A stretch of DNA of 64,000 bases from Actinomyces oris (GTDB lineage Bacteria; Actinomycetota; Actinomycetes; Actinomycetales; Actinomycetaceae), in the NCBI RefSeq assembly GCF_006546825.1, contig NZ_VICC01000001.1, forward strand, positions 64,191 to 128,190, read 5' to 3'. Under the pieces are notes generated by a model that did not search any database, was not told the DNA's origin, and saw nothing but the letters and a program-made list of their open reading frames with translations. This document shows positions 47,104 through 55,752 of the stretch, piece after piece. Position 1 is the first letter of the stretch. Every line of letters starts with the position of its first letter. The position numbers and the translations under genes were made by a program.

Positions 47104-47255
47104 CCGAGCGAGAGACTACCCGATCCGGCCCCCGGTTGCGAACCGTCCCGGCCGAGCTCGCGTGACAGATCCCACCACCCCGGGCTGGCCCCGGGGATGG
47201 GCGTTCCGATATATTCCTTTCTCGTTGCACGTGGTTGTCGCCGCGTGGAGCGCCT

Positions 47256-47343
47256 GGAGGATTCGCCTAGTGGCCTATGGCGCACGCTTGGAAAGCGTGT
47301 TGGGTGCAAGCCCTCGGGGGTTCGAATCCCCCATCCTCCGCCA
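47256..47343 (+). tRNA. tRNA-Ser (anticodon GGA)
   Basis: Acceptor arms GGAGGAT and ATCCTCC pair; the anticodon stem CACGC/GCGTG holds TTGGAAA giving anticodon GGA. The variable arm is long (class II) and the T arm has GGTTCGAATCC. The discriminator is G and CCA is encoded. It reads UCC and UCU. Confidence 0.96.
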
Positions 47344-47346
47344 CCA

Positions 47347-47376
47347 CCCCGGAATCCGTGTGATTCCGGGGTTTTT
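47347..47376 (+). terminator. Terminator of tRNA-Ser
   Basis: CCCCGGAATC and GATTCCGGGG form a 10-bp stem with a 4-base loop followed by TTTTT, four bases after the CCA end. This is a canonical intrinsic terminator. Confidence 0.9.
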
Positions 47377-47463
47377 CCATCCTCCCCTCCGCTGCACGCA
47401 GCAGGCTCCCGATCAGGTCTCCTCCCCATCGACGCCGCCTCCCGCTCCTGCCACGATGACCCC

Positions 47464-48075
47464 ATGCGCACGAACACCCCATCCCTCATCGCCCTCCCGA
47501 TAGCACTCCTCCTCGCCGTGAGCCTCAGCGCCTGCGACGAGGAGGCGGTGGGCACCCCCTCCACTCTTCCCTCCTCCTCGGCCACGGCCGACCCCACGGA
47601 CTCCCCCAAGGACGAGCCCTCTCGAGGCTCCGACGCCACCCCCTCGGCCACTCCTCAGGCCGACGCCTCCGCCAGTTCCAGCGCTAAAGCGGAGGGCGAG
47701 GCCAAGACCGTGAGCATCCAGGACCTCAAGACCGGCAACTGCATCTCCGAGATGGTCAACGGGGCCGAGCAGGGCGGAACAGATGCCACGGGCGCGAAGC
47801 TCGTCGACTGCTCCACGCCCCACCAGTACGAGGTGACCGGGACGGGGCAGTCCACAGCCTCCACCTATGCCGAGGCGAGCACCTCGGATGAGGTCACCGC
47901 GGTCTGCAACCCGGTGCTGGAGAAGTACGTCGGCTCCTCATCCAAGGCCAAGAAGTACCGGGCGGCGGCCCTGACCCCCTCACAGTCCTCCTGGGACCAG
48001 GGGGACCACTCGTTGGTCTGCTTCGCCCAAAACCGGGATAACACACCATTGAATAATTCCATCAAGAACTCCTAG
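47464..48075 (+). CDS. Septum-formation-family lipoprotein, copy 1
   Basis: The 203-residue protein has a signal peptide and lipobox (AVSLSACDEE, Cys at about residue 23), a Ser/Asp/Thr-rich linker and a C-terminal domain with VSIQDLKTGNCISEM, LVDCSTPHQYEVTGTG and SWDQGDHSLVCFAQN. This Cys pattern matches the actinobacterial septum-formation domain (Pfam Septum_form-like). It should be anchored outside the membrane; the role in septation is inferred from the family name. A related gene follows at 48322. Confidence 0.82.
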   Translation: MRTNTPSLIALPIALLLAVSLSACDEEAVGTPSTLPSSSATADPTDSPKDEPSRGSDATPSATPQADASASSSAKAEGEAKTVSIQDLKTGNCISEMVNGAEQGGTDATGAKLVDCSTPHQYEVTGTGQSTASTYAEASTSDEVTAVCNPVLEKYVGSSSKAKKYRAAALTPSQSSWDQGDHSLVCFAQNRDNTPLNNSIKNS

Positions 48076-48180
48076 TCTGTCCCCAACGAGCAGGACGGCC
48101 GCACACGGGCGAACCACGAATGGAGGGGACCACTTCTCCCTTCCCACGCCTCGTGAACACTGTCCAGCCTCCCACTCCGG

Positions 48181-48224
48181 CCGGGTGGCGACTCTCCGTC
48201 TCTCCGTCTCATGTCGCCACCCGG
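48181..48224. terminator. Hairpin between the two lipoprotein genes
   Basis: CCGGGTGGCGAC and GTCGCCACCCGG are perfect 12-bp arms around a loop with the repeat TCTCCGTC. It lies about 100 bases after the first lipoprotein gene and 100 before the second. Confidence 0.55.
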
Positions 48225-48321
48225 TCCTTATCCCGGATTATTCAGCCGCCTTTCTGGCTGCGACCAGGAGCCTGCAGAAAACCGGCACAATGCCGCCATT
48301 CCGACTGTTACGGTTCGACCC

Positions 48322-48795
48322 ATGCGCACCCGGACCACGCTCCTCACCCTCCCCGTCGCCGCCGCCGTCACCATGGGGCTGGCCTCCTGCAGCCTGTTCT
48401 CCTCGCAGACCACCACCGCCACCAAGGACCTTGAGGTCGGGCAGTGCTACAACACCGTGAGCAAGGACTCCGGCGGGGATCAGGCGATCGGCGAGGTCGT
48501 CGTGGTCGACTGCTCCAAGGCTCACACCTACGAGGTCATCGCCCAGACCACCTTCAGCGATGACATCAAGGACTTCCCCAAGCAACAGGCACGTGACTCC
48601 CTAGGTCAGGGCTTCTGCCTGGGCGAGGACTTCACCAAGTACGTCGGGATCGAGTCCGGCAAGACCAGCTACCAGGTCGAGTACCTCACGCCGGGCGAAG
48701 GCACCTGGGCCCAGGGCGACCGCAAAATCACCTGTGTCGTCACCCAGGGGGACAAGTCACAGGTCAAGGGCTCGGCCAAGAACTCCAAGAAGTAG
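48322..48795 (+). CDS. Septum-formation-family lipoprotein, copy 2
   Basis: The 157-residue protein has a signal peptide with lipobox (TMGLASCSLF, Cys at about residue 23) and the same domain as the preceding gene: LEVGQCYNTV, VVVDCSKAHTYEVIAQTTF, FCLGEDFTKYVG and TWAQGDRKITCVVTQ. It is shorter because the linker is nearly absent. Tandem related lipoproteins suggest duplication. Expected outside the membrane. Confidence 0.82.
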   Translation: MRTRTTLLTLPVAAAVTMGLASCSLFSSQTTTATKDLEVGQCYNTVSKDSGGDQAIGEVVVVDCSKAHTYEVIAQTTFSDDIKDFPKQQARDSLGQGFCLGEDFTKYVGIESGKTSYQVEYLTPGEGTWAQGDRKITCVVTQGDKSQVKGSAKNSKK

Positions 48796-49011
48796 CCCCC
48801 ACCCCAGGAGCCGCCGCTCCGGGCGGCCGCGGCCACCCCGAAACCCTGAACAATACTGAATATCGCGTCGATAGCCTTTCATAAAATGAGGCCAGCCGTC
48901 ACACTTTTCCGGGAGCGCCGACCCCGATCAAGCGCCGCGTTCTTCCGGAACTTCTCGGGTTGGAGAAGGGGCCGGCATCACGCGCAGCTGCAGCGCTCGT
49001 AATCTCCTGGA

Positions 49012-49719
49012 GTGACCAGTGACGCCCTCAGTGCACCGCAGCCCGGCGCTCCGCTCGACGACGAGCCCTCCGAGCGCCGCCCTGGCCGCCCGCGCCGTCG
49101 AGGCCCCAGACGTCGCCCGGGCGAAGGCGGCAGCCGACCGTCCTCCACTCAGGAAGCGATCCTGTCCGCCGCACGCGAGTCCTTCCTGACCCAGGGGTAT
49201 GAGGGAACCACCATCCGCGCGGTGGCCCGGGCGGCCGGCGTGGACCCGGCACTCGTGTCCTACTACTTCGGCTCCAAGGGGGACCTGTTCGGGGCGGCGG
49301 TCAACCTGCGCGTGCGGGCGAGTCAGGAGATCGCCACCGCCATCAGCGGGGATCTCCTCTCGGCCGGCCCCCGGCTGGTGCGCCTGTCGCTGACGGCCTG
49401 GGACGACGACGCCGACGGCGCGACCTTCCGCAGCCTGCTGCAGTGGATGGCCACCGACACCCGCAGCCCGGAAGCGATCCAGAACTACGTCACCGAGCAG
49501 ATCGCGGCTCCGATGGCCGAGGCCCTTGAGCAGTCAGGCCTGTCAGTCACCTCGCCGCGCGAACGGGCGACCCTGGCCGGCTCCCAGCTGGTGGGACTGG
49601 CCATGATCCGCTACGTGCTGCGCCTGGAGCCCATCGCCAGCGCGAGCATCGACCGCCTCGCGGAGGTCGTCGGGCCGACGATCCAGCGCTACCTCACCGG
49701 CCCGCTGCAGTCCGCGTGA
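49012..49719 (+). CDS. TetR-family transcriptional regulator
   Basis: The 235-residue protein has a disordered Arg/Pro-rich N-terminus (about 1-45), a TetR helix-turn-helix (TQEAILSAARESFLTQGYEG through VDPALVSYYFGSKGDLFGAA) and a TetR_C-like domain. The GTG at 49012 has a weak ribosome site (TCCTGGA); an internal start is possible. It is convergent with the next gene across a strong terminator, so its target is not obvious. Confidence 0.88.
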   Translation: MTSDALSAPQPGAPLDDEPSERRPGRPRRRGPRRRPGEGGSRPSSTQEAILSAARESFLTQGYEGTTIRAVARAAGVDPALVSYYFGSKGDLFGAAVNLRVRASQEIATAISGDLLSAGPRLVRLSLTAWDDDADGATFRSLLQWMATDTRSPEAIQNYVTEQIAAPMAEALEQSGLSVTSPRERATLAGSQLVGLAMIRYVLRLEPIASASIDRLAEVVGPTIQRYLTGPLQSA

Positions 49720-49725
49720 ACAGGG

Positions 49726-49755
49726 TTCGCCCCGGTGACACGTCACCGGGGCGAA
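49726..49755. terminator. Bidirectional terminator between tetR and a lipoprotein gene
   Basis: TTCGCCCCGGTGAC and GTCACCGGGGCGAA are perfect 14-bp arms with a 2-base centre (in practice a 4-6 base loop), between convergent genes. The outer AA/TT ends give short T runs on both strands. Confidence 0.8.
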
Positions 49756-49787
49756 CACAGGCGTACCGAGGATGTCTCGGGTTCGGC

Positions 49788-50870
49788 TCAGAAAGTCTCG
49801 TAGCGCCCCGAGCTGAGGAAGACGCCGTGACCGGTCTCGGTATTACGGCAGGTCATGCCAGTCTCCTCGGAGCTGCACACCCAGGAGCCGAAGGTGACGG
49901 ACTGGCCGTACTCCACCACCTGGGGCGAGGAGCCGCCACCGCGGAAGGCCTCATCGAGAGAGAAGGCGCCCTCACTGCGGCCGGCGAGCTGCGGAGTTCC
50001 CCCGGAGCTGAGGTCGAACCACCACTTCGGCGAGCCCGCCTCATCCTTGCCGTAGGTGCCGTTGGAGCGGTAGGACAGCACGCCGCAGCCCGCGTAGTGG
50101 ACGGACAGGTCGCAGCCGATGTTGCCCGACGGCGACACGATCATGGCAGTCTTCTCCGAGACGAGGTTGCCCGGGACGAAGGACGTGGCCTGGCTGGGCT
50201 GCTCGTCGGCGGGGGCGGCCGGCTCGGCCGGATTCTCAGCGGGCTTGTCGGCAGGTGCCTCGGCCGGCTTGTCGGCCGGTGCCGGCTGCGCGTCAGCAGG
50301 TTTGTCGGCAGGCGCCTCAGCCGGCTTCTCGGCGGGCTTGTCAGCCGGCTTCTCGGCCGGCACCGGCTGCTCCGCGCGCTTGTGAGCCTCAGGGGCCGGG
50401 GAGCTCGGCGCCTGAGTGGATCCGGCATAAGACTTACCGGCGCCGTCGGTCTTCCCCTGAGCCTGAGGAGCCTTGGAGGCGCCACTGTTCTGCTGCCCCG
50501 GAGCGTCCGTCTTGCCGGAGGCCAACACCCTGGTGGCGTCGGTCCCGCTGGCGGCCGGACGGGGCTCGTTGGCCCGCGGGCTCGCAGGACGGGACTGGGA
50601 GCCGGAGGGCTGCGACGCGGAGGAGTCGGCGGGGCCCTTACCGGTGGGACTGGGAATGCGAGGAGAGGCGTGCCCCGACTTCTGGCCGGAGGTCGCCTTG
50701 GCACTGGCCGTCGACTGCGCCTTCGCAGATGACGATGAACCCGTGGTGCCCTGCTGATTGGCGTTGGAGGCACCACCGGACTGACAACCGGCCAGAAGCA
50801 TGGCGGTCGAGGTGAGAACAACAAGGGACAGGGGAATGGTGAAGCCGCTTCGGCGGACCGCGATGGTCAT
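49788..50870 (-). CDS. Proline/alanine/lysine-repeat lipoprotein with C-terminal Cys domain
   Basis: The 360-residue protein has a signal with lipobox (TAMLLAGCQS, Cys at about residue 29) and a long linker (30-235) of Ser/Ala/Gly/Lys then repeats of the type PADKPAEAPADKPA. The C-terminal domain (about 240-360) has four Cys in SGNIGCDLSVHYAGCGVLSY and SWVCSSEETGMTCRNTETGH, resembling the actinobacterial DUF6636 fold. The linker would span the peptidoglycan. Function unknown. The leader ends about 400 bases before the next plus-strand gene. Confidence 0.8.
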   Translation of the reverse strand: MTIAVRRSGFTIPLSLVVLTSTAMLLAGCQSGGASNANQQGTTGSSSSAKAQSTASAKATSGQKSGHASPRIPSPTGKGPADSSASQPSGSQSRPASPRANEPRPAASGTDATRVLASGKTDAPGQQNSGASKAPQAQGKTDGAGKSYAGSTQAPSSPAPEAHKRAEQPVPAEKPADKPAEKPAEAPADKPADAQPAPADKPAEAPADKPAENPAEPAAPADEQPSQATSFVPGNLVSEKTAMIVSPSGNIGCDLSVHYAGCGVLSYRSNGTYGKDEAGSPKWWFDLSSGGTPQLAGRSEGAFSLDEAFRGGGSSPQVVEYGQSVTFGSWVCSSEETGMTCRNTETGHGVFLSSGRYETF

Positions 50871-51157
50871 GGCTGCGGCATCCTTTCGGTCGAGGTCGGT
50901 GCAGCGAACACGGTACTAGAGCCGCGAAGCAGAGGGGAACAGTCCGAAGGTCAGGCATGCCGCCGATTTCCGGCATCAGACATACCACCTTCCCAGTAAA
51001 CCACCAGATATCGCAGCGATAACGCCAATCACAAAGAGATGACAAAATCGCCGTCCTGTCGGCCACATTCCAACTAGTGAGACAGATAACGGAAGCGACT
51101 CCCCACCTCGGAGGGGCCCGGACAGGTTGAACCCAGCGGACCGGCGCCCCGGGACAA

Positions 51158-51211
51158 GTCGATCCTGTCGATCTTGTCGATGCAGTCGACGTCGTCGACG
51201 TCGTCGATGTT
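51158..51211. repeat. Six tandem copies of a 9-bp repeat
   Basis: The unit GTCGAYNNN is repeated six times without gaps (GTCGATCCT, GTCGATCTT, GTCGATGCA, GTCGACGTC twice, GTCGATGTT). It lies 58 bases upstream of the gene at 51269 in a 398-base gap that otherwise shows no gene. A stop separates it from that gene in the same frame, so it is probably not coding. Confidence 0.8.
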
Positions 51212-51268
51212 GGACGACCCACGGCTCCCCCACGCACCTACGGCCGCTTCATTCACTAGGATGTTGCC

Positions 51269-51607
51269 GTGATCTTCAAGGCAGTACGCGAGAGGCCCCC
51301 CTACCCCGACCATGGGGTCACCACTCAGCGCGATTGGGCCGTCATCGCACCTCGACAGATCCGCCTGGCCGATCTCACCACCACCCGCGCAACCCTCGAT
51401 CTGCGCAGCCTCCTGGATGACGACTCCACCTTCTACGGCGACCTGTTCGCCCATGTCGTCTCCTTCAAGGGGGACCTCTACCTGGAGACCGGGCTGCACC
51501 GGGCACTGCGCGCCGCCCTGCAGGGGCGCACCGCGATCCACGCCCGCATCCTGGAGGTCACCGAGGAAGGGGTGCCGCGGCTCGCCCCGGCGCCACCGAA
51601 CGCCTGA
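51269..51607 (+). CDS. Conserved actinobacterial small protein, ParB-like fold
   Basis: The 112-residue protein begins MIFKAVRERPPYPDHGVTTQ and contains RQIRLADLTTTRATLDLRSL and LYLETGLHRALRAALQGRTA, a pattern recalled from conserved actinobacterial proteins sometimes annotated as VapB-type antitoxins. The DGxHR-like segment (ETGLHRALRAA) resembles ParB/sulfiredoxin folds. No toxin gene is adjacent, so the antitoxin label is doubtful. The start is GTG at 51269. A LytR C-terminal-domain gene follows after about 110 bases. Confidence 0.7.
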   Translation: MIFKAVRERPPYPDHGVTTQRDWAVIAPRQIRLADLTTTRATLDLRSLLDDDSTFYGDLFAHVVSFKGDLYLETGLHRALRAALQGRTAIHARILEVTEEGVPRLAPAPPNA

Positions 51608-51721
51608 CCCTCGCCGGCAGCACCCGGAAACCCGCCCGGCACCCCGGTCCACGGCTCGGTCCCATGTCACATCGAGCCCACCACCACCCGATGAGCGCCG
51701 TCGTCCATTACCCTGGATCGC

Positions 51722-52339
51722 GTGAGTAGTCCCGCAGATCCGCGCGCCGAGTACCGGCGGCACATGCAGCACCGTCAGACCACCGTCATCGGCGCCATCC
51801 TGGCCGTCATGGTGGTCGCGGTCGCCGTGAGCCTCCTGGTATCGCTGGGCATCCTGCCCGCCTACAACCCGGGCTTCTCGCAGCCCAAGAGCACGGCGAC
51901 CTACGTGCCCCAGACCTGCCCGCCCAGCGGCGCCAAGACCGTCGACGTCACCACGATCGAGAAGATCAACATCTACAACGGCTCGGAGACGGTGGGGCTG
52001 GCAGCCACGGTGCAGCAGGAGCTGGAGGAGGCCGGCCTGACCGTCACCTCGGCGAATGACTGGCCAGGAGGCATCTACAACGGCGAGGTCCAGATCATGG
52101 CCTCCAAGGGCGGCCTGACCAACGCCTACTCCCTGGCCCAAATCTTCCCCAAGTCCACGGTGCAGCTCGACAAGAGCCTGTCCGACGACGACACCACGGT
52201 CTCGGTGGTCCTGGGCAAGGAGTACCTGCAGAACGCGCTGAAGTCGGACGAGATCAAGCTCCTCGGCGCCGACAAGCCGATCACCGCCCCCAGCGACTGC
52301 GTCCCGGCGGACAAGGCCGCCACGAAGAAGCCCAGCTGA
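51722..52339 (+). CDS. LytR C-terminal-domain envelope protein
   Basis: The 205-residue protein has a short basic cytoplasmic N-terminus, one membrane segment (about 23-46, TVIGAILAVMVVAVAVSLLV) and a LytR_C-type domain with EKINIYNGSETVGLAATVQQ. A segment with VVLGKEYLQNAL follows. Such domains occur outside the membrane in wall-associated proteins; the catalytic LCP domain is absent. The GTG start is at 51722. Often found beside the VapB-annotated gene in actinomycetes. Confidence 0.85.
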   Translation: MSSPADPRAEYRRHMQHRQTTVIGAILAVMVVAVAVSLLVSLGILPAYNPGFSQPKSTATYVPQTCPPSGAKTVDVTTIEKINIYNGSETVGLAATVQQELEEAGLTVTSANDWPGGIYNGEVQIMASKGGLTNAYSLAQIFPKSTVQLDKSLSDDDTTVSVVLGKEYLQNALKSDEIKLLGADKPITAPSDCVPADKAATKKPS

Positions 52340-52412
52340 CCCCGGGGCCGCCCGGTCCGGGCAGGAGCGTCCCGACGACGACTCCCAGCCTCGATGGCTT
52401 CCGCCTCGATCG

Positions 52413-52496
52413 AGAACGTACTTCTCCGACGAGGACTGCGCTGTCCCCCAGACGACTGGGAGCTGACCTCAGTCATCTGGAGGAGAAGGACGTTCT
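52413..52496. repeat. Two-tier inverted repeat
   Basis: Outer arms AGAACGTACTTCTCC and GGAGAAGGACGTTCT enclose an inner stem CCAGACGACTG/CAGTCATCTGG. It lies after the LytR_C gene in the 454-base gap up to 52793, which otherwise holds no gene I can support. Could be a terminator or another repeat element. Confidence 0.5.
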
Positions 52497-52793
52497 GGGC
52501 GGGAAACGCAGTTCCCGATTCAGAGCGTCATAGCGTCTGAGACGCCGGCTCGGGTGAGGTGCCGGGATGGGGCCGGTCTTGCAGGGGGCGACAGCGGGCC
52601 CGTGGCAGAGCCCATGTCAAAGGTATGGCGCAGCCGCAGTGTCCACAGTGCTGACATTCACGGCGCACCGGCGCCGCACGCCGAAAACAAACCGCAGAAT
52701 GACAACGATCTCCACTGGCTGCTTTGACGGCTGGCTGGTCGATGTCAGCGCTGTGGACACTGGACTGCTGGCGGAGCTGACTCCGCGGGGATC

Positions 52794-54242
52794 TCAGGCG
52801 CGGCTGTCACCAGCGCCATCGGTGCTCGACGACGTCGGAGCCTGCGCCTCCGAGGCGGCCGAGGGCGAGTGGGCGGCGCGGCTGGAGTAGGCCGGGCCCT
52901 CCAGCTCAGTGCCGGCGGGGGCCGAGGCCGGGGAGGCCTGCTCCAGGTTGGTGCCGCGCAGCTTCGAGATCCAGCGCATGGCGTGGTAGACGCCGATGGC
53001 AGCGGCCGAGCCCAGGGCGATGCCCTTGAAGGTCATGTCGCCCCAGACCAGGGTGTAGTCGGCGATGGCCACCACCATGGACACGGCCGCCGTGTTGAGG
53101 TTGACCGGGTCGGAGAAGTCCACACGGTTCTGCACCCAGATGCGCACCCCCAGCATGCCGATCATGCCGTAGAGGACCGTGGCCGCCCCGCCCAGGACGC
53201 CGGCGGGGATCGAGGCGATGATCTGGCCGAACTTCGGCAGCAGGGACAGGCCCAGGGCACTGAGCGCCGCCACCACGTAGGCGGCGGTGGAGTAGACGCG
53301 GGTGGCGGCCATGACGCCGATGTTCTCCGCGTAGGTGGTGGTGCCCGAGCCGCCGCCGCTGCCGGCGAGCACGGTGGACAGGCCGTCGGCGAACAGGGCC
53401 CGGCCGGTGACGTCGTCGAGGTCCTCCCCGGTCATGGCCGAGACAGACTTGACGTGACCGATGTTCTCAGCGATGAGGACGAGCACCACGGGGATGAACA
53501 GCCCCAGGTAGCGCACGTCGAAGGCCGGGGCCTGGAAGTCGGGCAGCCCCAGAACGGGGGCCTTAGCGACGGCGTCGAAGTTGACCTCCCCGCGCAGCAC
53601 TGCGGTGGCGTAGCCGATGAGAACGCCGATGAGGATCGCCAGGCGCCCGATGATGCCCTTGAACAGCACCGTGATGACCAGGATCGAGACGATCGTGACG
53701 ACCGCTGTCACCGGCCCCTTCGTGACATTACCCCAGGCCGCGGGGGCCAGGTTGAAGCCGATAAGGGAGACGATCGCTCCGGTGACGATCGGGGGCATGA
53801 GACGGTCGATCCAGGCCGAGCCGACCAGGTGGACGATGATGCCCACCACCAGCAGGCACAGTCCCACCGAGATGATCCCGCCCTGCGCCAGGGCGGCCTT
53901 GTGGGGGTCGAGGGGGGCACCGCTGTCGCGCGTGTAGCCGGTCACCGCCCCGATGGGGGCGAGGAGCGCGAAGGAGGAGCCCAGGTAGCTGGGCAGGCGC
54001 CCGGAGGTGATGCCCAGGAACAGCAGGGTGCCCACACCGGTGAAGAACAGCGTCGTCGCCGGGTCGAAGCCGGTCAGCAGCGGCACCAGGAAGGTGGCGC
54101 CGAACATGGCGACGACGTGCTGGACACCGATGCCAATGGTTCGCGGCCAGGTGAGGCGCTCACCGGGGGCGACGACCTCGCCCGGAGCGATGGACCGGCC
54201 ATCGCCGTGCAGGCGCCAGCCGCGAGAGGGAGAAGAGGACAC
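52794..54242 (-). CDS. NCS2-family uracil/xanthine permease
   Basis: The 482-residue protein has the NCS2 pattern: GVQHVVAMFGATFLVPLLTG at the first helix, SSFALLAPIG, the signature VLVLIAENIGHVKSVSAMTG with the substrate-contacting Glu, and SGGGSGTTTYAENIGVMAAT. Twelve to fourteen membrane segments are predicted. Uracil is the likely substrate, by similarity to UraA. The start is GTG at 54242. The C-terminal about 50 residues are Ala/Ser/Pro-rich. A leader hairpin resembling a PyrR site lies just upstream. Confidence 0.9.
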   Translation of the reverse strand: MSSSPSRGWRLHGDGRSIAPGEVVAPGERLTWPRTIGIGVQHVVAMFGATFLVPLLTGFDPATTLFFTGVGTLLFLGITSGRLPSYLGSSFALLAPIGAVTGYTRDSGAPLDPHKAALAQGGIISVGLCLLVVGIIVHLVGSAWIDRLMPPIVTGAIVSLIGFNLAPAAWGNVTKGPVTAVVTIVSILVITVLFKGIIGRLAILIGVLIGYATAVLRGEVNFDAVAKAPVLGLPDFQAPAFDVRYLGLFIPVVLVLIAENIGHVKSVSAMTGEDLDDVTGRALFADGLSTVLAGSGGGSGTTTYAENIGVMAATRVYSTAAYVVAALSALGLSLLPKFGQIIASIPAGVLGGAATVLYGMIGMLGVRIWVQNRVDFSDPVNLNTAAVSMVVAIADYTLVWGDMTFKGIALGSAAAIGVYHAMRWISKLRGTNLEQASPASAPAGTELEGPAYSSRAAHSPSAASEAQAPTSSSTDGAGDSRA

Positions 54243-54279
54243 GAGTGAGCTCCTGCCTAAGCAACGAGGGAATGGCTGT

Positions 54280-54317
54280 GTCCCGTGGGAAATCCTCTCG
54301 CAGGAGACCCGCGGGAC
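54280..54317 (-). promoter_or_regulatory. Possible PyrR-type leader hairpin before the uracil permease
   Basis: On the minus strand GTCCCGCGGG and TCCCACGGGAC form a stem whose upper part reads TCTCCTGCGAGAGGATTT, close to the PyrR-binding loop consensus ARUCCNGNGAGGYU. It lies 38 bases upstream of the permease start. PyrR in actinobacteria can act on such leader hairpins when UMP is plentiful. The similarity is by eye. Confidence 0.4.
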
Positions 54318-54329
54318 GCTTGGCAGGAC

Positions 54330-54346
54330 CCGGCAGAGCCTGCCGG
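54330..54346 (-). promoter_or_regulatory. Second leader hairpin before the uracil permease
   Basis: CCGGCAG and CTGCCGG form a perfect 7-bp stem with a 3-base loop, just upstream of the PyrR-like hairpin. It may act as an alternative structure. Confidence 0.35.
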
Positions 54347-54494
54347 AACTTCAGCATAGCCCCTGCTCGGTGGGCACGCGGACCGGGCTTCTCGTGGGTA
54401 CCTGCCGGCCACCTGCCGGCCACTTGGCGGCTCCCACCCGATTCGTCCGCGGGAAGGATGCCGTCTGCGGGCGCCGACGGTGCATGATGTGCTC

Positions 54495-54878
54495 ATGAGC
54501 ACCGTCGGGACCTCCACGCCAGGGCAGAGCGCGCCACGCTTCTCGCCGAGCTCGGAGCAGTACGTCGACGGACTTCCCCCGGGATTCGTCTTCCCCGGAA
54601 CCGAGAATCTCGATCCGGCAGAAATCTTCTCCGGCCCCGGCTACACCGCACCCCGCCCTCGCAGTGACTCCGGGGCGACGGCCGCCCTGGTGTGCGGACT
54701 GCTCAGTTTCATCCCCCTCGTCGGCGTCGCCGCGATCATCCTGGGCATCAGTGCGCTGCGGCGCCTGCACCACAGCTACAACTCCGGTGAGGGACTGGCC
54801 TGGCTGGGCCTCATTCTGGGCACCATCTCCCTCATCCTGTGGCTCTGCGCCCTCATCCTCATCCTGTTCGTGGTCTAG
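54495..54878 (+). CDS. Small membrane protein with DUF4190-like domain
   Basis: The 127-residue protein has a Pro/Ser-rich N-terminal half and two membrane segments (about residues 60-84, AALVCGLLSFIPLVGVAAII, and 100-125, GLILGTISLILWLCALILIL) separated by SALRRLHHSYNSGEGLAW. This is the layout of DUF4190 proteins, whose role is unknown. No clear ribosome site precedes ATG 54495. It lies 46 bases before the GATase-like gene. Confidence 0.75.
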   Translation: MSTVGTSTPGQSAPRFSPSSEQYVDGLPPGFVFPGTENLDPAEIFSGPGYTAPRPRSDSGATAALVCGLLSFIPLVGVAAIILGISALRRLHHSYNSGEGLAWLGLILGTISLILWLCALILILFVV

Positions 54879-54924
54879 AGGTCACACGGCCACGCCCGGC
54901 CAACCGGTCCCCTACAGTGGTCCC

Positions 54925-55662
54925 GTGAAGCCTTTCATCATGGTGACCACGCGCCCCGAGCACGAGGCGGCGCAGGACGAGTACGAGTCCTTCCTGGCTC
55001 AGAGCGGTCTATCGCGCGATGACCTGCAGCACATCGCCCTGGAGGAGGTCGATTTCCTCGACTCCTTCACCGCGGCCGATGTCTCCGGGGTCCTCATCGG
55101 GGCCAGCCCCTACAACGCGGACACGCCGGCGGCCGAGAAGACCCGCAGTCAGCTCAACGTCGAGGAGCAGATCCGCGAGCTGCTCGGGGTGATCCTCAAG
55201 GAGGGCATTCCCCTCCTGGCCACGGGCGTCGCGCTCCAGGTGCTGGCCGCGTACCTGGGCACCGGGACGCAGGAGGAGTTCGGTGAGGAGCTGGGCGCCG
55301 TCGACCTGTTCCTGACGGCCGAGGGCCGCGAGGACCCGGTCCTGAAGGGGCTCCCCCAGGCGGTCACGGTCTTCGCCGGCCACTACGAAGGAGTCGGGGA
55401 GGTCCCCGCGCACGCGACCCTGCTGGCGAGCTCGCCGGACTGCCCGGTCCAGATGCTGCGCGTGGGCAGGAACGTCTACGCCTGCCAGTTCAACCCCGAG
55501 CTCGACGCCGTCCAGTTCGAGCGGCGTGTCAGTATCTACGACGAGGCCGGTTATGGTGACCCGGACATGAGCGAGGACATCCTCACCCAGGCCCGGTCCT
55601 CCGAGGAGCACGACGCCGGACAGATCATCCGTAACTTCGTCTCGCACTTCTCCCGCAGCTGA
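54925..55662 (+). CDS. Class I glutamine amidotransferase-like protein lacking catalytic residues
   Basis: The 245-residue protein is a clear paralogue of the gene at 60069 (MKPF start, GASPYNADTPAAEKT, CPVQMLRVG). The elbow reads LLATGVALQVLAA where the paralogue has PFFGACYGVGTLA, so the nucleophile Cys is absent. The His-Glu motif is QFNPELD instead of QFHPELD. It therefore should not hydrolyse glutamine. It might bind a ligand or regulate its active relative. GTG start at 54925. Confidence 0.8.
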   Translation: MKPFIMVTTRPEHEAAQDEYESFLAQSGLSRDDLQHIALEEVDFLDSFTAADVSGVLIGASPYNADTPAAEKTRSQLNVEEQIRELLGVILKEGIPLLATGVALQVLAAYLGTGTQEEFGEELGAVDLFLTAEGREDPVLKGLPQAVTVFAGHYEGVGEVPAHATLLASSPDCPVQMLRVGRNVYACQFNPELDAVQFERRVSIYDEAGYGDPDMSEDILTQARSSEEHDAGQIIRNFVSHFSRS

Positions 55663-55752
55663 GCTGCCGCTCCTTGGGGCCGCACGCCCCGAACGACTCG
55701 GCGGTCCAGGCGCGGTTCTGGAGCTGAGAGCCACGATCATCAGGACGTTGTC

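Noticed and set aside
47104-47255. Additional RNA gene between the SRP RNA and tRNA-Ser
   Set aside because: No cloverleaf or conserved RNA motif was found; likely the two promoters.
52567-52890. 107-residue plus-strand frame after the LytR_C gene
   Set aside because: No ribosome site, no recognisable domain, overlaps the end of the permease gene on the other strand.
54401-54425. Short tandem repeat ACCTGCCGGCC x2 upstream of the DUF4190-like gene
   Set aside because: Two units only; likely chance in high-GC DNA.
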